Assembly: GCA_963205105.1 (NCBI GenBank)
Contig: CAUJJW010000323.1
Location: 1-64,000, forward strand
Length of the DNA stretch: 64,000 nt
Direction of reading: 5' to 3'
Origin: Verrucomicrobiota bacterium
GTDB taxonomy: Bacteria > Verrucomicrobiota > Verrucomicrobiia > Limisphaerales > CAIMTB01
The notes beneath the pieces were generated by a model, which did no database searches, was not told the DNA's origin, and worked only from the letters and a program-made list of their open reading frames with translations. Positions 27,817 through 39,560 of the stretch are shown piece by piece (positions within the stretch are counted from its first letter, which is position 1; each line of letters begins with the position of its first letter). Both the position numbers and the translations under genes were made by a program.

Positions 27817-30576
27817 ATGGAAAACCCGTTCCGAAACCTGAGGATATCCAAACGTCTGCTGTTGATCAGCGTGTCGTTCTCGTTGCCGATTGCGGTCCTG
27901 CTGGGCCTGATGATCAACGAGGACGTGGAGGCGGTTGCCTTCGCCCGGGCGGAAACGCACGGCAACAGCTATCAGAAGCCCCTGATGGATCTGCTGGATC
28001 TGGTGCCTCAGCATCAGTTGGCACTTCAGTTCGCCGCGGCGGGCGGGGCGCGGGGTGCGGCGGCGGGGATTCAGGGCCGGATTGACCGGGCGTTCGACGA
28101 TCTTCAATCCGTGCAGGCCCGCCTGGGTGCAGGGTTGGAGTTCACCCCCGAGGGATTGGCCAAACGGAATCGGGAACACGTTCAGTTCGCCACGGTGAAG
28201 GGCGAGTGGGACACCCTGAAGGGGCAGGCGTCCCAGCTTTCCGCCGAGGATCTCCTGGCCAAACACAGCCATCTGATGGCCGACATCCGGACCATGATCA
28301 CCCATGCGGGTGACCTTTCGAACCTCATCCTGGATCCGGACCTCGACAGTTATTATCTGATGGATGTGACCCTGCTGGCACTCCCGCAGATGCACGACCG
28401 ACTCGCCAGCGTCATGAGTCATGGCGGCACGGTGCTTCGAGCGACGTCGGTCTCCACCGAAGACCAGGCCCGCCTGGCGATCGGGTCAGCGCTGCTGAAG
28501 GAATCGGACTTCGATCGAACCCTGGCCAGCATGAAGACAGCGCTGAGCGAGGATCCGGAACACTACGGAATCAGTCCTTCCCTGTCGCAGGCTGTGAAAG
28601 GACCTCTGGACGAATTCCGTGCGGCTTCCGAAGCCTTTCTTGCCCTGCACGACAAAATCGGGAAGGGCGCCAAAGCGTCCGTTGACTTGGCCGCCTACCT
28701 GGCTGCCGGCCATCGGGCCCGGGAAAAAACGATGGCTTTGTGGAAGGTGAGCGTCGCGGAACTGGATGTTCTGCTGGAGACCCGCATTCGCGCGATCCGG
28801 GCACACACCATGGCCGGCATCGGACTCACAGGTCTGGCCCTGGCACTGGCCATTCTCCTGGTCGTTCTGATCTCGAGGAGTCTGACCGGTCCGATGCAGC
28901 AGCTCATGGACATGCTGGATCTCAGCTTCGGCAAGTCTGCCGAGGCCAGCGGAGGATGGGATCTGACCCGGGATGTTCCGGCGGAACTGATTCTCCGCAA
29001 GGACGAGGTCGGCGATCTCTCACGGTCCATGCAGTCCATGACCGAGAACCTGCGCCGTTTGGTGGGCGACATTCAGGGCGGCACACGATTGCTGGCATCG
29101 GCGGCGACCGAGCTGTCGTCGGTTTCGGATCAGATGTCGGGCAACGCCCGTCAGACGTCGGGCAAGGCGGCCGCGGCGGCCCATTCGGCGGAGGAAATGA
29201 GTGCCAACGCGGTTTCCGTGGCGGCTGGCATGGAGCAGGCCACCACCAGTCTTGCCACGATGGCGAGTTCCACCGAGGAGATGACCTCGACGATCGGTGA
29301 AATCGCCTCCAAGTCCGAGCAGGCGCGGGTGATCACCCACGAGGCGACGCAGCAGGCGGAGAAGGTCTCGATGCTGATGCAGAACCTCAGCCAGGCGGCG
29401 GAGGCGATCGGCAAGGTGACGGAGACGATCACCAGCATCTCGGATCAGACCAAGCTGCTGGCGCTGAACGCCACGATCGAGGCGGCCCGGGCGGGAGCCG
29501 CGGGCAAGGGCTTCGCGGTGGTGGCGCATGAGATCAAGGAACTCGCCCGGCAGACGGCCGAGGCGACCGAGGACATCAAGGCCAAGGTTGAAGGCATCCA
29601 GGGATCGACGACGAACACGTTGACCGATCTCGGCGAGATTTCGCGGGTGATCGCGGAGATCAGCGAGATCGTGAACACGATCGCCGCGGCGATTGAGGAG
29701 CAGTCGAGCGTGACGCGCGACATCGCGCGGAACGTGGGTGAGGCAGTCGCGGGTGTCCGGGATGCGAACCAGCGGGTGGCTCAGATGTCGGGTGGCGCGC
29801 AATCCGTGGCCAGTGACATGGCGACGGTGAAGCAGGCGGCGGGCGAGATGGCGTCGGGCACGGAGCAGACGCTCACCAGCGCGTCGGAATTGTCGAAGCT
29901 CGCCGAGGATCTGCGTGAGATGGTCTCCCGCTTCCGGGTGTTGGAGACCGAAACGTCCGAGGGTTCGGGTTCGAGGCCTTTAGCGGCTCCTGGAACGAGG
30001 ACGAGCCGGGGCGGGACTTCGTCCCCTCAAGGAAGCCGTTCCACGGGATCGGCTGGTGGTACCACCCGACGGTTCCTGGAGTGGTCGGACGATCTCTCGG
30101 TCGGTGTGCCGGCCATGGACCAGCACCACAAGAAGCTAATCGACCTGATCAACCAGCTTCACGAGGCGATGAGATCGGGGAAGGGCCGGGAAGGTGTCGG
30201 CATCGCTTTGGAGGAACTGGCCAAGTATGTGGAGTACCACTTCGGCGCCGAGGAGAAGCTCATGAAGCAGCATCGGTGCTCGGGGCTCCATGAGCAGCAG
30301 GAGGCTCACGGACAGCTGATCGAGAAGGTCAACGCGCTGCGCAAGGACTTTGCCAGCGGCCAGCAGGGATTGGGCGTGGAGGTCTTGAACCTGCTCAAGG
30401 ACTGGCTGGTGAACCACATCCAGAAGAAGGACAAGCCGTGTATGGTTTCGGTGTGTGCGGCGAAGACCAAGGGTAGTCGGCTGGCTGCGGCGCGGGGTGA
30501 AGGCGGCGAGCGATCGGGCTCCCGGCTGGGATCGGGTGGTGTTCGAGCAGAAGCCGTTCGAGAGCCCCATGGATGA
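27817..30576 (+). CDS. Methyl-accepting chemotaxis protein 2 with C-terminal hemerythrin
   Basis: About 919 residues. A membrane helix lies near residues 12-32, then a large helical sensor of about 300 residues, a second helix ([20 protein letters not shown]), a HAMP segment with [13 protein letters not shown], and an MCP signalling domain almost identical to that of receptor 1. Residues about 750-885 form a bacteriohemerythrin: [25 protein letters not shown] and [10 protein letters not shown] supply the diiron ligands. Hemerythrin on a receptor, as in DcrH of Desulfovibrio, suggests oxygen or redox sensing, here on the cytoplasmic side. The tail after the hemerythrin is low-complexity. The start ATG at 27817 follows a poor ribosome-binding site. 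Confidence 0.92.
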   Translation: MENPFRNLRISKRLLLISVSFSLPIAVLLGLMINEDVEAVAFARAETHGNSYQKPLMDLLDLVPQHQLALQFAAAGGARGAAAGIQGRIDRAFDDLQSVQARLGAGLEFTPEGLAKRNREHVQFATVKGEWDTLKGQASQLSAEDLLAKHSHLMADIRTMITHAGDLSNLILDPDLDSYYLMDVTLLALPQMHDRLASVMSHGGTVLRATSVSTEDQARLAIGSALLKESDFDRTLASMKTALSEDPEHYGISPSLSQAVKGPLDEFRAASEAFLALHDKIGKGAKASVDLAAYLAAGHRAREKTMALWKVSVAELDVLLETRIRAIRAHTMAGIGLTGLALALAILLVVLISRSLTGPMQQLMDMLDLSFGKSAEASGGWDLTRDVPAELILRKDEVGDLSRSMQSMTENLRRLVGDIQGGTRLLASAATELSSVSDQMSGNARQTSGKAAAAAHSAEEMSANAVSVAAGMEQATTSLATMASSTEEMTSTIGEIASKSEQARVITHEATQQAEKVSMLMQNLSQAAEAIGKVTETITSISDQTKLLALNATIEAARAGAAGKGFAVVAHEIKELARQTAEATEDIKAKVEGIQGSTTNTLTDLGEISRVIAEISEIVNTIAAAIEEQSSVTRDIARNVGEAVAGVRDANQRVAQMSGGAQSVASDMATVKQAAGEMASGTEQTLTSASELSKLAEDLREMVSRFRVLETETSEGSGSRPLAAPGTRTSRGGTSSPQGSRSTGSAGGTTRRFLEWSDDLSVGVPAMDQHHKKLIDLINQLHEAMRSGKGREGVGIALEELAKYVEYHFGAEEKLMKQHRCSGLHEQQEAHGQLIEKVNALRKDFASGQQGLGVEVLNLLKDWLVNHIQKKDKPCMVSVCAAKTKGSRLAAARGEGGERSGSRLGSGGVRAEAVREPHG
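29321..29925 (+). repeat. Direct repeat copy 2 (MCP signalling module)
   Basis: The partner of 26986-27590. It encodes the same part of the signalling domain in the hemerythrin receptor. The third receptor of the operon has the same domain but is clearly more diverged in DNA, so codon constraint alone does not explain the identity of the first two. Confidence 0.75.
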
Positions 30577-30636
30577 GGTTCGAGGACTCGGACGAGTGAT
30601 GGACCTAGTTGAATCTGAACCTGTGGAAAGTGACAC

Positions 30637-32925
30637 ATGAAGAGCCTGTTCAAGAACCTGCCGCTATCGACACGCATCGTGGCGGCGACAGTGGTGGTCG
30701 TGCTGACGGTGGTGGCGGTGAACTATGGGGTCTTCGTTCGGGGCTACCGGGCGAGGGCTCAGGAGGCCCTGGTGGAGAAGGCCAAGGTGTTCACCGCCGT
30801 CGCGGACGAGGCGAAGAACCACGTCAGTCGCCTGCACGAAAGCGGGGCGATCGACACGAAGGCACTGTCGGCGGAACTCGCTGAGTCCCTCGCTGCCGGC
30901 AAGTCAGCGGGTGAGTCCAAACTGTTTGGGACGATTCCGATTGTTGCCGGATGGACAGCCGCCCGTGAGGCGGCAAAGCGGGAGAACACAGAATTCCGGA
31001 TCACGGCATTCAATGCGCGCGACCGTCGCAACGAACCTGCTCCCGGGTCCTTCGAGGAGCGGTTGCTCAGGCAGCTCAGCGACCAGGTTGCCGCTGGCAA
31101 GGGCGACATCGTGAGTCGGGTGGACGAAGCCTCGAACTCGCTTCATGTCATGCGTGCCATTCGGCTGGGGGAGAATTGCCTGATGTGTCACGGAGCACCG
31201 GGAAGCTCCTGGGACGCCGATGGGGACGGCAAGGACGTGACAGGCCGTGCGATGGAAGGATGGAAGGCCGGGGACATGCACGGCAGTTATCATATCGTGA
31301 TGCCCATGGCGGCCGTGGGTCAGCAAGTGGCCTCGTTCATGCTCACCGGGATGACTTGGACGCTGCCGCTTCTGGGGATCGCTGTGGGTGCCTTTGTGTA
31401 CCTGGTGAAGGTGCTGGTCGGCCGGCCGATGAGCGCGCTCCGGAAGGTCACTCACTCGATTGCCGACGGCGATCTGACCATGGAAGTGCCCGAGCCGCTG
31501 ATGGAACGCGGTGACGAGATCGGCGACCTGGCGAGGGCGGTGGATAAGCTGAGTGTCTCGGTCCGGGGGTCCATTTCGGAGGTCCTGAACGGGACGGAAA
31601 CCCTGGTTGCTGTGTCGGAAGGACTGGTGGGAACATCGGAGCGAATCACGGAAAGGGCCCAGCACACGGCAGGGCAGGCGGAGGCCGTGTCGGCTGCCGC
31701 CGAAGCATCGAGCGTGAATGTGACGTCAGTCGCGGCAGGCATGGAGCAGGCGTCGACGAATCTGGCCTCGGTCGCCGCGGCCACGGAGCAGATGAGCGCA
31801 ACGGTGGCGGAGATTGCCGGCGCGTCAGCCCGTGCCCGCGTGGTTGGCGAGGAGGCCAGCGCCCAGGCGCAGGCTGTCGCGGCCGTGGTCAAGGAGTTGG
31901 GGGAAGCGGCGCAAGCCATCGGGAAGGTCACGGAAACGATCACGGGCATTTCTGCCCAGACGAACCTGCTGGCCTTGAATGCCACGATTGAAGCGGCGAG
32001 AGCCGGAGCGGCTGGCAAGGGCTTTGCCGTGGTGGCTCATGAAATCAAGGCGCTTGCGCAGCAGACCGCGATGGCGACCGAGGACATCAAGGCCAAGGTG
32101 TCGGGAGTGCAGATGTCGACGGGCAACGCGATAGCCGATATCGAGAAAATCGCGGGGGTGATCCGCGAGGTGGGAAGCCTGGTGGGAAGCATCGCCACGT
32201 CGATTGAGGAGCAGACCTCGGTCACCAAGGACGTGGCGGAAAACATCTCGCAGGCCGCCGCAGGGATTCGGGATGCGAACGAGCGCATCGCCCAGACCGC
32301 GGTCGCGGCGAGATCGATCGCCTCCGACATTGCGGCGGTCAGTTCCCAGGGTCAGGCCGCGAGCAGTGACAGCCTTCATCTTCAGGAAGATGGGGACATG
32401 CTCTCAGGGGTGACCGGAAACCTTCAGCAGATCGTGGAACGATTTTCCCTGGGTCGGGAAACCGACTTCGGGGGGATCAAGAAGGCGCACCTGCGCTGGC
32501 GCAATCGGTTGATCGACATGTTTGAGGGCAAGCAGACTCTGACCCCTGCCGACGTGAGGGACCATCAGGGTTGTTCGCTGGGCAAGTGGTACTACCAGGA
32601 AGGCGCGGCCCACTTCGGGCACCTTGAATCGTTCCAGGTGCTCGGAAGGGAGCATGAGAACTTTCATGCATTCGTCGCCGGGGTGGTGACCTCGTGGAAT
32701 GCAGGGCAATCGGAGCAGGCCAAGCGATTGTTCGAGGAAGTGGTGCCTCGCACGGCCCACCTCTTCACCTTGCTGGATGCGCTTGCACTGGAGGCGGTCG
32801 GAGTGCCTCCGGTGCTTGAGGACCAGGCACCGGCCCCAAGGCCGCGGACGCGATCGGTGGGTAACCCTGTTTCCGAACGGAGCACGCCTGAGCGCCTCCT
32901 GGTGGGCGGGACGTCCAGGCACTAA
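30637..32925 (+). CDS. Methyl-accepting chemotaxis protein 3 with c-type heme sensor and CZB domain
   Basis: A 762-residue receptor. A membrane helix (about 13-33) precedes a periplasmic domain containing the covalent heme-binding motif C181-LM-C184-H185, with surrounding [10 protein letters not shown] and SYHIVMPM resembling DUF3365/Tll0287-like heme sensors. A second helix (about 230-255) and HAMP follow, then an MCP domain with the tip [11 protein letters not shown]. The C-terminus has a chemoreceptor zinc-binding domain: [19 protein letters not shown] and a later H-x3-H pair. This points to redox, NO or ligand sensing at heme plus zinc or oxidant sensing in the cytoplasm. ATG 30637 is the evident start. 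Confidence 0.93.
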   Translation: MKSLFKNLPLSTRIVAATVVVVLTVVAVNYGVFVRGYRARAQEALVEKAKVFTAVADEAKNHVSRLHESGAIDTKALSAELAESLAAGKSAGESKLFGTIPIVAGWTAAREAAKRENTEFRITAFNARDRRNEPAPGSFEERLLRQLSDQVAAGKGDIVSRVDEASNSLHVMRAIRLGENCLMCHGAPGSSWDADGDGKDVTGRAMEGWKAGDMHGSYHIVMPMAAVGQQVASFMLTGMTWTLPLLGIAVGAFVYLVKVLVGRPMSALRKVTHSIADGDLTMEVPEPLMERGDEIGDLARAVDKLSVSVRGSISEVLNGTETLVAVSEGLVGTSERITERAQHTAGQAEAVSAAAEASSVNVTSVAAGMEQASTNLASVAAATEQMSATVAEIAGASARARVVGEEASAQAQAVAAVVKELGEAAQAIGKVTETITGISAQTNLLALNATIEAARAGAAGKGFAVVAHEIKALAQQTAMATEDIKAKVSGVQMSTGNAIADIEKIAGVIREVGSLVGSIATSIEEQTSVTKDVAENISQAAAGIRDANERIAQTAVAARSIASDIAAVSSQGQAASSDSLHLQEDGDMLSGVTGNLQQIVERFSLGRETDFGGIKKAHLRWRNRLIDMFEGKQTLTPADVRDHQGCSLGKWYYQEGAAHFGHLESFQVLGREHENFHAFVAGVVTSWNAGQSEQAKRLFEEVVPRTAHLFTLLDALALEAVGVPPVLEDQAPAPRPRTRSVGNPVSERSTPERLLVGGTSRH

Positions 32926-32929
32926 TGGG

Positions 32930-32935
32930 AAGGAG
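32930..32935 (+). promoter_or_regulatory. cheW: Ribosome-binding site deciding the cheW start
   Basis: AAGGAG lies 9 bases before the ATG at 32945. Another in-frame ATG at 32936 directly abuts this site, which is too close for initiation, so 32945 is the better start. Confidence 0.7.
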
Positions 32936-32944
32936 ATGAAGACT

Positions 32945-33439
32945 ATGGAAGACGAACGAACGACAGCGGATGACGGCCTGCTGGTGGCCAGTTTTCTTCT
33001 CGGCGACGCAGTGTTCGGCCTGGATGCGCGCCAGGTCCAGGAGGTGACCAAGACGGGTGAGATCACCAAGGTCCACCATGCGCCCGAGGACGTGGTGGGC
33101 ATCCGAAACCTTCGCGGACGCATCGTGACGGTCATCGACTTGCGCACCCGGCTGAAACTCGGACGGGTTGCTCCTACGAGCAACAACCGGATTCTGATCG
33201 TGGATTGCCAGGGCGAGCCGATCGGGTTGCTGGTGGATCTGGTGGCCGACACCCTGTCGACGCGGGTCGAGGATTTGGCTCCCGCGCCCACGAATCTGCA
33301 CGGTGTGCAAAGCCGCAATCTCCGGGGCGTTTGCCAGGGAGGTGGGCGGTTGGTGGGGTTGCTTGATCACGTGGCCCTCCTGCAGTCGGAGGTCGGCGAG
33401 CAACCGTTGGAACCCAACCAACCGGTGGCCAGATCCTGA
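32945..33439 (+). CDS. cheW: Chemotaxis coupling protein CheW
   Basis: A 164-residue single CheW domain that links receptors to CheA in the cytoplasm. ASFLLGDAVFGLDARQVQEV at the N-terminus, GIRNLRGRIVTVIDLR in the middle and GLLVDLVADTLS later follow the usual beta-barrel pattern. It lies 19 bases after receptor 3 and five bases before cheB. It is the only standalone CheW gene seen in the window. Confidence 0.93.
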   Translation: MEDERTTADDGLLVASFLLGDAVFGLDARQVQEVTKTGEITKVHHAPEDVVGIRNLRGRIVTVIDLRTRLKLGRVAPTSNNRILIVDCQGEPIGLLVDLVADTLSTRVEDLAPAPTNLHGVQSRNLRGVCQGGGRLVGLLDHVALLQSEVGEQPLEPNQPVARS

Positions 33440-33443
33440 CCTC

Positions 33444-34598
33444 ATGAGGCTGAGAACCCTTGTCGCGGACGATTCGGTCGTCTTCCGGAAGGTGCTTTCC
33501 GACGCGCTGGCCTCCATGCCGGACGTCGAGGTGGTGGGCACGGCATCGAATGGACGCCAGGCGCTGCAGCGCGTCCGTGAACTCCGACCCGACCTCCTGA
33601 CGTTGGACATGGAGATGCCGGAGATGGACGGGCTGGCGGTGCTGGATGCCCTGAAGCAGAGCGGGGACGCTGCGTCGGTCATCGTGGTCAGTGCGCTGAC
33701 CCGAAAGGGTGGCACCCTGACGCTGCGTGCCCTGGAGAAGGGGGCGTTCGACTTCATCACCAAGCCGGACACGGCGACGGGGGAGTTGGGGCGCGAGGCG
33801 ATTCATCGCGAGTTGTGTCCGCGGGTGAAGGCGCTGATGAGCCGGCACGAGATCCGGAACATTTTGAGGGGCCGGTCGGGCCATGCGGTTCCTTCGGCGC
33901 CTGTTTCCCCGACCGCGAGGGCGCCGGGAGCTTTGGGGTCGGCTCCGGGCAGGACGGGGACCCGCACCTTGGACAGCATTTCCGGGAGGATGAACCACCT
34001 GACCTCGACGGTCCGGCCGGAAATGGTGCTGATTGGTGTCTCCACGGGAGGTCCCAATGCGCTGGCGCGGTTGCTGCCGGCGATTCCCGGCAACATTGGT
34101 GTTCCCTTTCTGGTGGTGCAGCACATGCCCCCGATGTTCACGCAGTCGCTGGCGGACAGTCTGGCGGCCAAGTGTGCGATGCAGGTGTGCGAGGCCTCAT
34201 CCGGCGACGTGGTCAAGGCCAACACGGTGTACATCGCACCCGGAGGGCGTCAGATGCGCGTCCACCCGGCGAGCGACGGGGGCAAGGTGTTGCAGATCAC
34301 GGATGACCCGCCCGAGAACAACTGTCGTCCGGCGGCGGACTACCTGTTCCGATCGGCGGCGAACCACTATCCGGGACGATCGATGGCGGTGATCCTGACC
34401 GGGATGGGGAACGACGGGTCCACGGGATTGCGTTTGCTGAGGCGGTGCGGGTGTCCGGTGATTGCGCAGGACGAGGCCACCTGCGTGGTTTACGGCATGC
34501 CGAAGGCGGCGGTGGAGGCCAAGGTGGTGGACTGGGTGCTGCCTCTGGATTCGATCGCTGGTCGCATTGTCAGCACGGTGAGGGGAGGTCCGGGATGA
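33444..34598 (+). CDS. cheB: Protein-glutamate methylesterase CheB
   Basis: A 384-residue two-domain CheB. The receiver has VADDSVVFRKVL, the phospho-Asp in LDMEMPEMDG and the ITKPD lysine. After a Pro/Ala-rich linker the catalytic domain has the nucleophile in IGVSTGGPNAL, the histidine in VVQHMPPMF and the aspartate in GMGNDGSTG. It removes methyl groups from receptors for adaptation and is activated by CheA. The start ATG follows the cheW stop closely, and its end overlaps cheR by four bases. Confidence 0.95.
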   Translation: MRLRTLVADDSVVFRKVLSDALASMPDVEVVGTASNGRQALQRVRELRPDLLTLDMEMPEMDGLAVLDALKQSGDAASVIVVSALTRKGGTLTLRALEKGAFDFITKPDTATGELGREAIHRELCPRVKALMSRHEIRNILRGRSGHAVPSAPVSPTARAPGALGSAPGRTGTRTLDSISGRMNHLTSTVRPEMVLIGVSTGGPNALARLLPAIPGNIGVPFLVVQHMPPMFTQSLADSLAAKCAMQVCEASSGDVVKANTVYIAPGGRQMRVHPASDGGKVLQITDDPPENNCRPAADYLFRSAANHYPGRSMAVILTGMGNDGSTGLRLLRRCGCPVIAQDEATCVVYGMPKAAVEAKVVDWVLPLDSIAGRIVSTVRGGPG

Positions 34599-35455
34599 GC
34601 ACGATCGCCGTTTCAAGGGAGGAAATGTCCGTCTGGTCGCGGTACATCCACGAAATCTGCGGGGTGGTGCTGGACGACTCGAAGTCCTACCTGTTGCAGA
34701 CGCGGCTGGGGGTGATTGTGCGGGAGGCGGGGGCGGCCAGCCTTTCGGAGCTCTACTTCAAGGCGAAGGCGGATCTGACCCATGCGCTGCGCCGGAAGAT
34801 CATCGATGCGATCACCACGAACGAGACGTCCTTCTTCCGGGATCAGGCGCCGTTTGAACTGTTGCGTCACAAACTGGTGCCTGAGCTGATTGATCGGCGG
34901 CGCCGTCCGGGGTCGCGCTCGGTCACGTTGCGCATCTGGAGTGCCGCATGCTCGACAGGTCAGGAGGCGTACAGCACCGGGGTGGTGTTGAAGGAGTTGC
35001 TGGGGGACCTGACGGCCCACGATATCCGGATCGTCGGTACGGACATCTCCGACCAGGCGGTGGCCAAGGCCAGTTACGGGTACTTTTCGAGGCTCGAACT
35101 CGACCGGGGCATGGCGGCGGACAAGATCGAACGGTACTTCGTGAAAGCGGGGGACAAGTGGAAGATCAAGGACGAGATCCGCGCGCTGGCTTCGTTCCGT
35201 ACGATGAACCTGTTGCAGCCGTTCACCTTTCCGATCCCGTTCGACATCGTGTTCTGCCGGAACGTGGCGATTTATTTCAACGAAGCGGACAAGAAGAAGC
35301 TGTTCCAGGGCATCGCCAGAAATTTGGCGAAGGACGGAGCCCTGATCATCGGGTCGACGGAATCCATTTCCGGCCTGTGCCCGGAATATGATCCGAAGCG
35401 GTACCTGCGTTCGGTCTACTACCAATTGAAGGGACCGCCCGCGGGCGCGAAGTGA
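34595..35455 (+). CDS. cheR: Chemotaxis protein methyltransferase CheR
   Basis: A 286-residue SAM-dependent methyltransferase that methylates receptor glutamates. It shows the N-terminal helical domain with [10 protein letters not shown], then SAM motifs in [13 protein letters not shown] and [18 protein letters not shown] and a final STESISG. A good GGAGG precedes the ATG, which overlaps the cheB stop. No C-terminal TPR domain is present. Confidence 0.95.
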   Translation: MSTIAVSREEMSVWSRYIHEICGVVLDDSKSYLLQTRLGVIVREAGAASLSELYFKAKADLTHALRRKIIDAITTNETSFFRDQAPFELLRHKLVPELIDRRRRPGSRSVTLRIWSAACSTGQEAYSTGVVLKELLGDLTAHDIRIVGTDISDQAVAKASYGYFSRLELDRGMAADKIERYFVKAGDKWKIKDEIRALASFRTMNLLQPFTFPIPFDIVFCRNVAIYFNEADKKKLFQGIARNLAKDGALIIGSTESISGLCPEYDPKRYLRSVYYQLKGPPAGAK

Positions 35456-35513
35456 TGGAGACCGGAGGGGGACGAGCCCGAGCTTCGGTCGTGATGGGAG
35501 ATCGGACTATCGC

Positions 35514-38500
35514 ATGTTGACGTTCTGGGTTTGCTGCCTCCTCGTGTTGACCGTTGCGGGCGTCGTGGTGACGGTCCGCTGGGGGCGCGGACGGACGGGC
35601 GTGGCGCCTCGCGACCCGGGAATGGTGTGGCGGTTTCCCAGCGTGCTGTTGGCCACCGCGGTCATTGGCTGGCTGGGTGGCGAGGCGGCTAGGAACCGCG
35701 CTGACGAGGACCTGCGGGCCGGCGTCCTGAGCCAGGTGATTTCGCTGTCCAAGGCGGTGGATCCCGAGCTGGTGCGATCCCTGTCATTCACGCTTCAGGA
35801 TCGGACGAACGCATCCTTTCAGACACTGAGGGCGCAATTCTCCGCGTATGCCCAGGCCGTGGGGCACCGAAGCTTGTACACCATGGCGATCCGGGACGAC
35901 CGCATCGTGTTTGGACCGGAGAATCTGGCGGAGACCGATCCGCTGGCTTCGCCCCCAGGGACGGCATTTGTCCAGCCCCGCAGTCAGGATTGGGAATGCC
36001 TGAAGTTGGGGCGTTCGGCGGTGTTTGGCCCGGTGACCGACGAGTACGGGACCTTTGTGAGTGGGGTGGCGCCGGTGATGGATCGGCGGACGGGTGAGGT
36101 TCTCATGGCGGTGGCTCTGGACATCCCCGCCGAGGACTGGCGTAGCACCATCGCCGGGATGCAGTCGCGCCCGATCCGTTATGCGATCGGGATTCTTCTG
36201 ATGACTCTGGTGTGTGCGGGAGTGTTGAACTGGCGGGACCGGTCGGCAGCCGAGGTGCGTCGGAGGTGGCGGCACGCGGAGGCGGCGTTGACGATGGGCG
36301 GTGGGGTGATTCTGACCCTGGTTCTTGCGGTTTGGATGCATGACGCCGAGACGCGGGACCATCGGGAGATGTTCTGGCGTTTGGCCGATGCCCAGTCGGA
36401 GGGCGTTCGCACGGCGCTGCAGCGGTTCGAGCAGCGGGTCACGGCGCTGGGGCGGTTTCTGGAGAGTCACCCGCGTTGTCGGAGGGAGGATTTTGCTTCG
36501 TTTACGGCGCCCCTGGTCCGTGACGCCGCGGTGCAGTCGATGGCCTGGGTGCCACGAGTGCTGGCGGCGGATCGCGGCCGATTTGTCAACGCAGTCCGAC
36601 GGGAGGGGCTTGCGGAGTTCGAGATTCTGGAGCCCACCGGCGAGGGTGGGTTGCGGATCGCGGGTGCGCGGGACATGTGGCATCCGGTGGCGATGGTGGA
36701 GCCTGTGGTTGGGAATCAGCGGGCCCTGGGTTTTGACGTGTCTTCGGAGGCGCGGCGGAAGGCCACGCTGGATTTGGCGGAACGCACCGGTCTCTGCCAG
36801 TTGTCCGACCCGTACGAGGTGCTCCCGGGGGATCGATCGGTCATGGGGCTCATGGTGGCGTATCCGGTGATGGATCGTTCCGATGGGTCGGGATCGCGGT
36901 TGCGCGGGTTCGCGCTTTCCGCGTTTCGGATGGGCGAGACATTGCGGAGGGCCTGGGGGCAGGCGAGCGGGGAGGGCGCTGCGGTGCTGGCGGACTTTCT
37001 TCAACTGTCGAGCCGGGGCGAGCCGATGCCGTTGTTCCTGCATGCCGGTGCCGATGCTTCGAAGGACTCGGCGCGTGTCCTGCCGGATGCGGTGAAAGCC
37101 GATCGAGCCCTGGGTGGAAGCTACCCGGTTTTTGCCTTCGGCCGCGCGTTCGCGGTGGTGGTTCAGCCGGCGTCGGGTTTCGACATGAAACATCCCGAGC
37201 GTGCGATGTGGTGGGTGACGGTGTTTGGGATCGCGATCACCGCTGTCAGTGGCATGGGGGTGTGCATGTTGCGTTTTCGGGAACGGGTGCTGGAAACGCA
37301 GGTGGCGGATCGCACCCACCTGCTGACCGCCCGCACGGCGGAACTGGAACGTCAGACCCGGGAACTGGAGGAGAACCGGGCGGACGTGGTGCGGCATCTG
37401 GTGGAGGCCGAGTCGGCGAAGCGAACGGTTCAAAAGACGCACCAGATGTTCCAACAGATCGTGGAGGGTGTTCCCGTGGGACTGCTGATCGTGCGTGGCA
37501 ACGGACGGATCCGGCAGGCGAACCCCACGGCGGTGCGCCTGATGGGGCTTTCTCCGACGATCGGTGCGGTGGGGGAACTGCAGGACGACTATTTCGAGCC
37601 GGTGGAGAGCGCTCCGGAGCAGGGTGCGGAGACGCCGGACGGTGTGAAGGACGTCGAGCAGGTGCTGGTGAATGTGAAGGGCGCGCGCATCCCGGTGCTG
37701 AAAACATCGACGCCCATCGTGATCGACGAAGAGACGATGTCCCTGGAGGCGTTTGTGGACATCACCGAGCAGAAGAAGGCGGAAGGCGAGCTGCGGAACC
37801 TCCTGGGTCGCTATGCGGAGGCGAATGCCGAACTCGAGACGGCGATTTGCCGGGCGAACATTCTGGCCGTGGAAGCGGAGACGGCGAACGTGGCGAAGAG
37901 CCGGTTTTTGGCGAGCATGAGCCATGAGATCCGGACGCCGATGAACGGGGTTCTCGGCATGACCGGGCTTCTGTTGGAGACCGGTCTGGACGAGGAACAG
38001 CGTCGATTTGCCGAGGTGGTTCAGTTCAGCGCGGAAAGCCTGCTGACCCTGATCAATGACATCCTGGACTACTCGAAGATCGAGGCCGGAAAGCTGGAGC
38101 TCGAAACCATCGAGTTCAATCCGGTGACCACGATGAACGACGTGGTGGAACTGCTGGGATTCAAGGCGCGCGACAAGGGTTTGAGTCTCGACTGTCAGGT
38201 GGCGCCCGGGGTGCCGACCTGTGTTTTGGGCGATCCGGGCCGGCTGCGTCAGATCGTGCTCAACCTGGCGGGCAACGCGGTGAAGTTCACCAGCCAGGGC
38301 CGGGTCGGGGTCCGGGTTGCCGTGGAATCGGGTGACCAGGAACGGGTGACCCTGCGCTTCGAGGTGGAGGACAGCGGTATCGGTATATCCCCTGACGGGG
38401 TGAGCCGTCTGTTTGCGCCGTTCAGCCAGGTCGACTGTTCAACCACGCGGAAGTTTGGAGGGACGGGACTGGGTCTCGCGATCTGCAAGCAACTGACCGA

Positions 38501-39560
38501 GCTGATGGGAGGGGGGATCGGGGTGGAGAGCGAGGAGGGCAAGGGTTCCCGATTCTGGTTCACGGTATGCTTTGGCATTCCGACGACAACCCGCGGCCCG
38601 GCTGGAGCGACGGTCCAGGAGGCGCCCCGGGCGGTGCGAAGTCCCGTGCCGGAAGTCCGTCCGCAGCTGGTGGTGGAAGCTCTGCCATCGGGAAGGCGTG
38701 ACACGCGACCGTTGCTGGTGGTGGAGGACAACGCGGTGAATCAGGCGGTTGCGAAGGGCCTGCTCAAGCGGCTGGGATACACCGTGGAAGTGGCCTCCAG
38801 TGGTGCCGAGGCGCTGGAGATGCTGGGCCGCAACGCCTACGCCCTGATCCTGATGGACTGTCAGATGCCCGAGATGGACGGGTTCGAAGTGACCCGCCGC
38901 ATCCGTTCCGGAACAGCCGGCGCCCTCGATCCCACGGTGCCGATCATCGCACTCACCGCCAATGCGATGCATGGCGACCGTGAAATCTGCCTTCAAGCGG
39001 GCATGGATGACCATGTGCCGAAGCCGGTGGACTCCAGGCTCCTGGGGGAGGCGATTACCCGATGGCTGGGAGCCGGCAGTGCCACGCCGATGGCGGAGGC
39101 GTCGTCGGTACGGTCGGCAGCGGCAGCGGCAGCGGCTGCGGCTACGGCACGGTCGACGACGCTGTCGGTTGAGTCGGGGAACCCTGGTGGGGAGGCTGGC
39201 GGGGAAGTGGTGGGGATGGTCTTCGACCGTGAGAACTTCCTGCGGCGGGTGATGGGGGACGAAGAACTGGCGACCATGGTGTTGAACGGATTTCGGGAGG
39301 ATCTGCCGAGACTGTTGGGGGCGTTGGAGACCGCACTGGAGACGGGAGACCTTTCGAAAGCGACCTTGCAGGCGCACACGATCAAGGGGAGTGCCGCCAA
39401 TGTGGGGGCGGAGGCGTTGCGGGGTGTGGCGGGGCGGATGGAGGAGGATGGGCGTCGGGGCGATCTGGGAGCGATGCGTGGGGCGCTGGCGGTTTTGCGG
39501 ACTCAATGCGCCCGCTTTGAGGAGACCCTCGGACATGAAAGCACTGATTGCCGACGATGA
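35514..39560 (+). CDS. Giant hybrid sensor kinase: double extracytoplasmic sensor, CHASE, PAS, HisKA, REC, Hpt
   Basis: A 1348-residue membrane kinase. Helices near residues 3-20 and 42-58 flank a first soluble sensor (about 60-220); two helices (about 226-242 and 262-285) lead to a second extracytoplasmic part resembling a CHASE domain (about 290-560, [15 protein letters not shown]), followed by another helix. A coiled coil, a PAS domain (about 650-770), HisKA with His804 in SMSHEIRTP, an ATPase with [12 protein letters not shown], a receiver with Asp1115 in [10 protein letters not shown], an Ala-rich linker and an Hpt domain with His1288 in [12 protein letters not shown] complete an internal phosphorelay. 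It lies 58 bases after cheR and overlaps the next gene by 26 bases. Confidence 0.93.
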   Translation: MLTFWVCCLLVLTVAGVVVTVRWGRGRTGVAPRDPGMVWRFPSVLLATAVIGWLGGEAARNRADEDLRAGVLSQVISLSKAVDPELVRSLSFTLQDRTNASFQTLRAQFSAYAQAVGHRSLYTMAIRDDRIVFGPENLAETDPLASPPGTAFVQPRSQDWECLKLGRSAVFGPVTDEYGTFVSGVAPVMDRRTGEVLMAVALDIPAEDWRSTIAGMQSRPIRYAIGILLMTLVCAGVLNWRDRSAAEVRRRWRHAEAALTMGGGVILTLVLAVWMHDAETRDHREMFWRLADAQSEGVRTALQRFEQRVTALGRFLESHPRCRREDFASFTAPLVRDAAVQSMAWVPRVLAADRGRFVNAVRREGLAEFEILEPTGEGGLRIAGARDMWHPVAMVEPVVGNQRALGFDVSSEARRKATLDLAERTGLCQLSDPYEVLPGDRSVMGLMVAYPVMDRSDGSGSRLRGFALSAFRMGETLRRAWGQASGEGAAVLADFLQLSSRGEPMPLFLHAGADASKDSARVLPDAVKADRALGGSYPVFAFGRAFAVVVQPASGFDMKHPERAMWWVTVFGIAITAVSGMGVCMLRFRERVLETQVADRTHLLTARTAELERQTRELEENRADVVRHLVEAESAKRTVQKTHQMFQQIVEGVPVGLLIVRGNGRIRQANPTAVRLMGLSPTIGAVGELQDDYFEPVESAPEQGAETPDGVKDVEQVLVNVKGARIPVLKTSTPIVIDEETMSLEAFVDITEQKKAEGELRNLLGRYAEANAELETAICRANILAVEAETANVAKSRFLASMSHEIRTPMNGVLGMTGLLLETGLDEEQRRFAEVVQFSAESLLTLINDILDYSKIEAGKLELETIEFNPVTTMNDVVELLGFKARDKGLSLDCQVAPGVPTCVLGDPGRLRQIVLNLAGNAVKFTSQGRVGVRVAVESGDQERVTLRFEVEDSGIGISPDGVSRLFAPFSQVDCSTTRKFGGTGLGLAICKQLTELMGGGIGVESEEGKGSRFWFTVCFGIPTTTRGPAGATVQEAPRAVRSPVPEVRPQLVVEALPSGRRDTRPLLVVEDNAVNQAVAKGLLKRLGYTVEVASSGAEALEMLGRNAYALILMDCQMPEMDGFEVTRRIRSGTAGALDPTVPIIALTANAMHGDREICLQAGMDDHVPKPVDSRLLGEAITRWLGAGSATPMAEASSVRSAAAAAAAAATARSTTLSVESGNPGGEAGGEVVGMVFDRENFLRRVMGDEELATMVLNGFREDLPRLLGALETALETGDLSKATLQAHTIKGSAANVGAEALRGVAGRMEEDGRRGDLGAMRGALAVLRTQCARFEETLGHESTDCRR

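Noticed and set aside
35784-37925. A 713-codon minus-strand open frame
   Set aside because: Antisense to the giant hybrid kinase, with typical shadow-frame composition.
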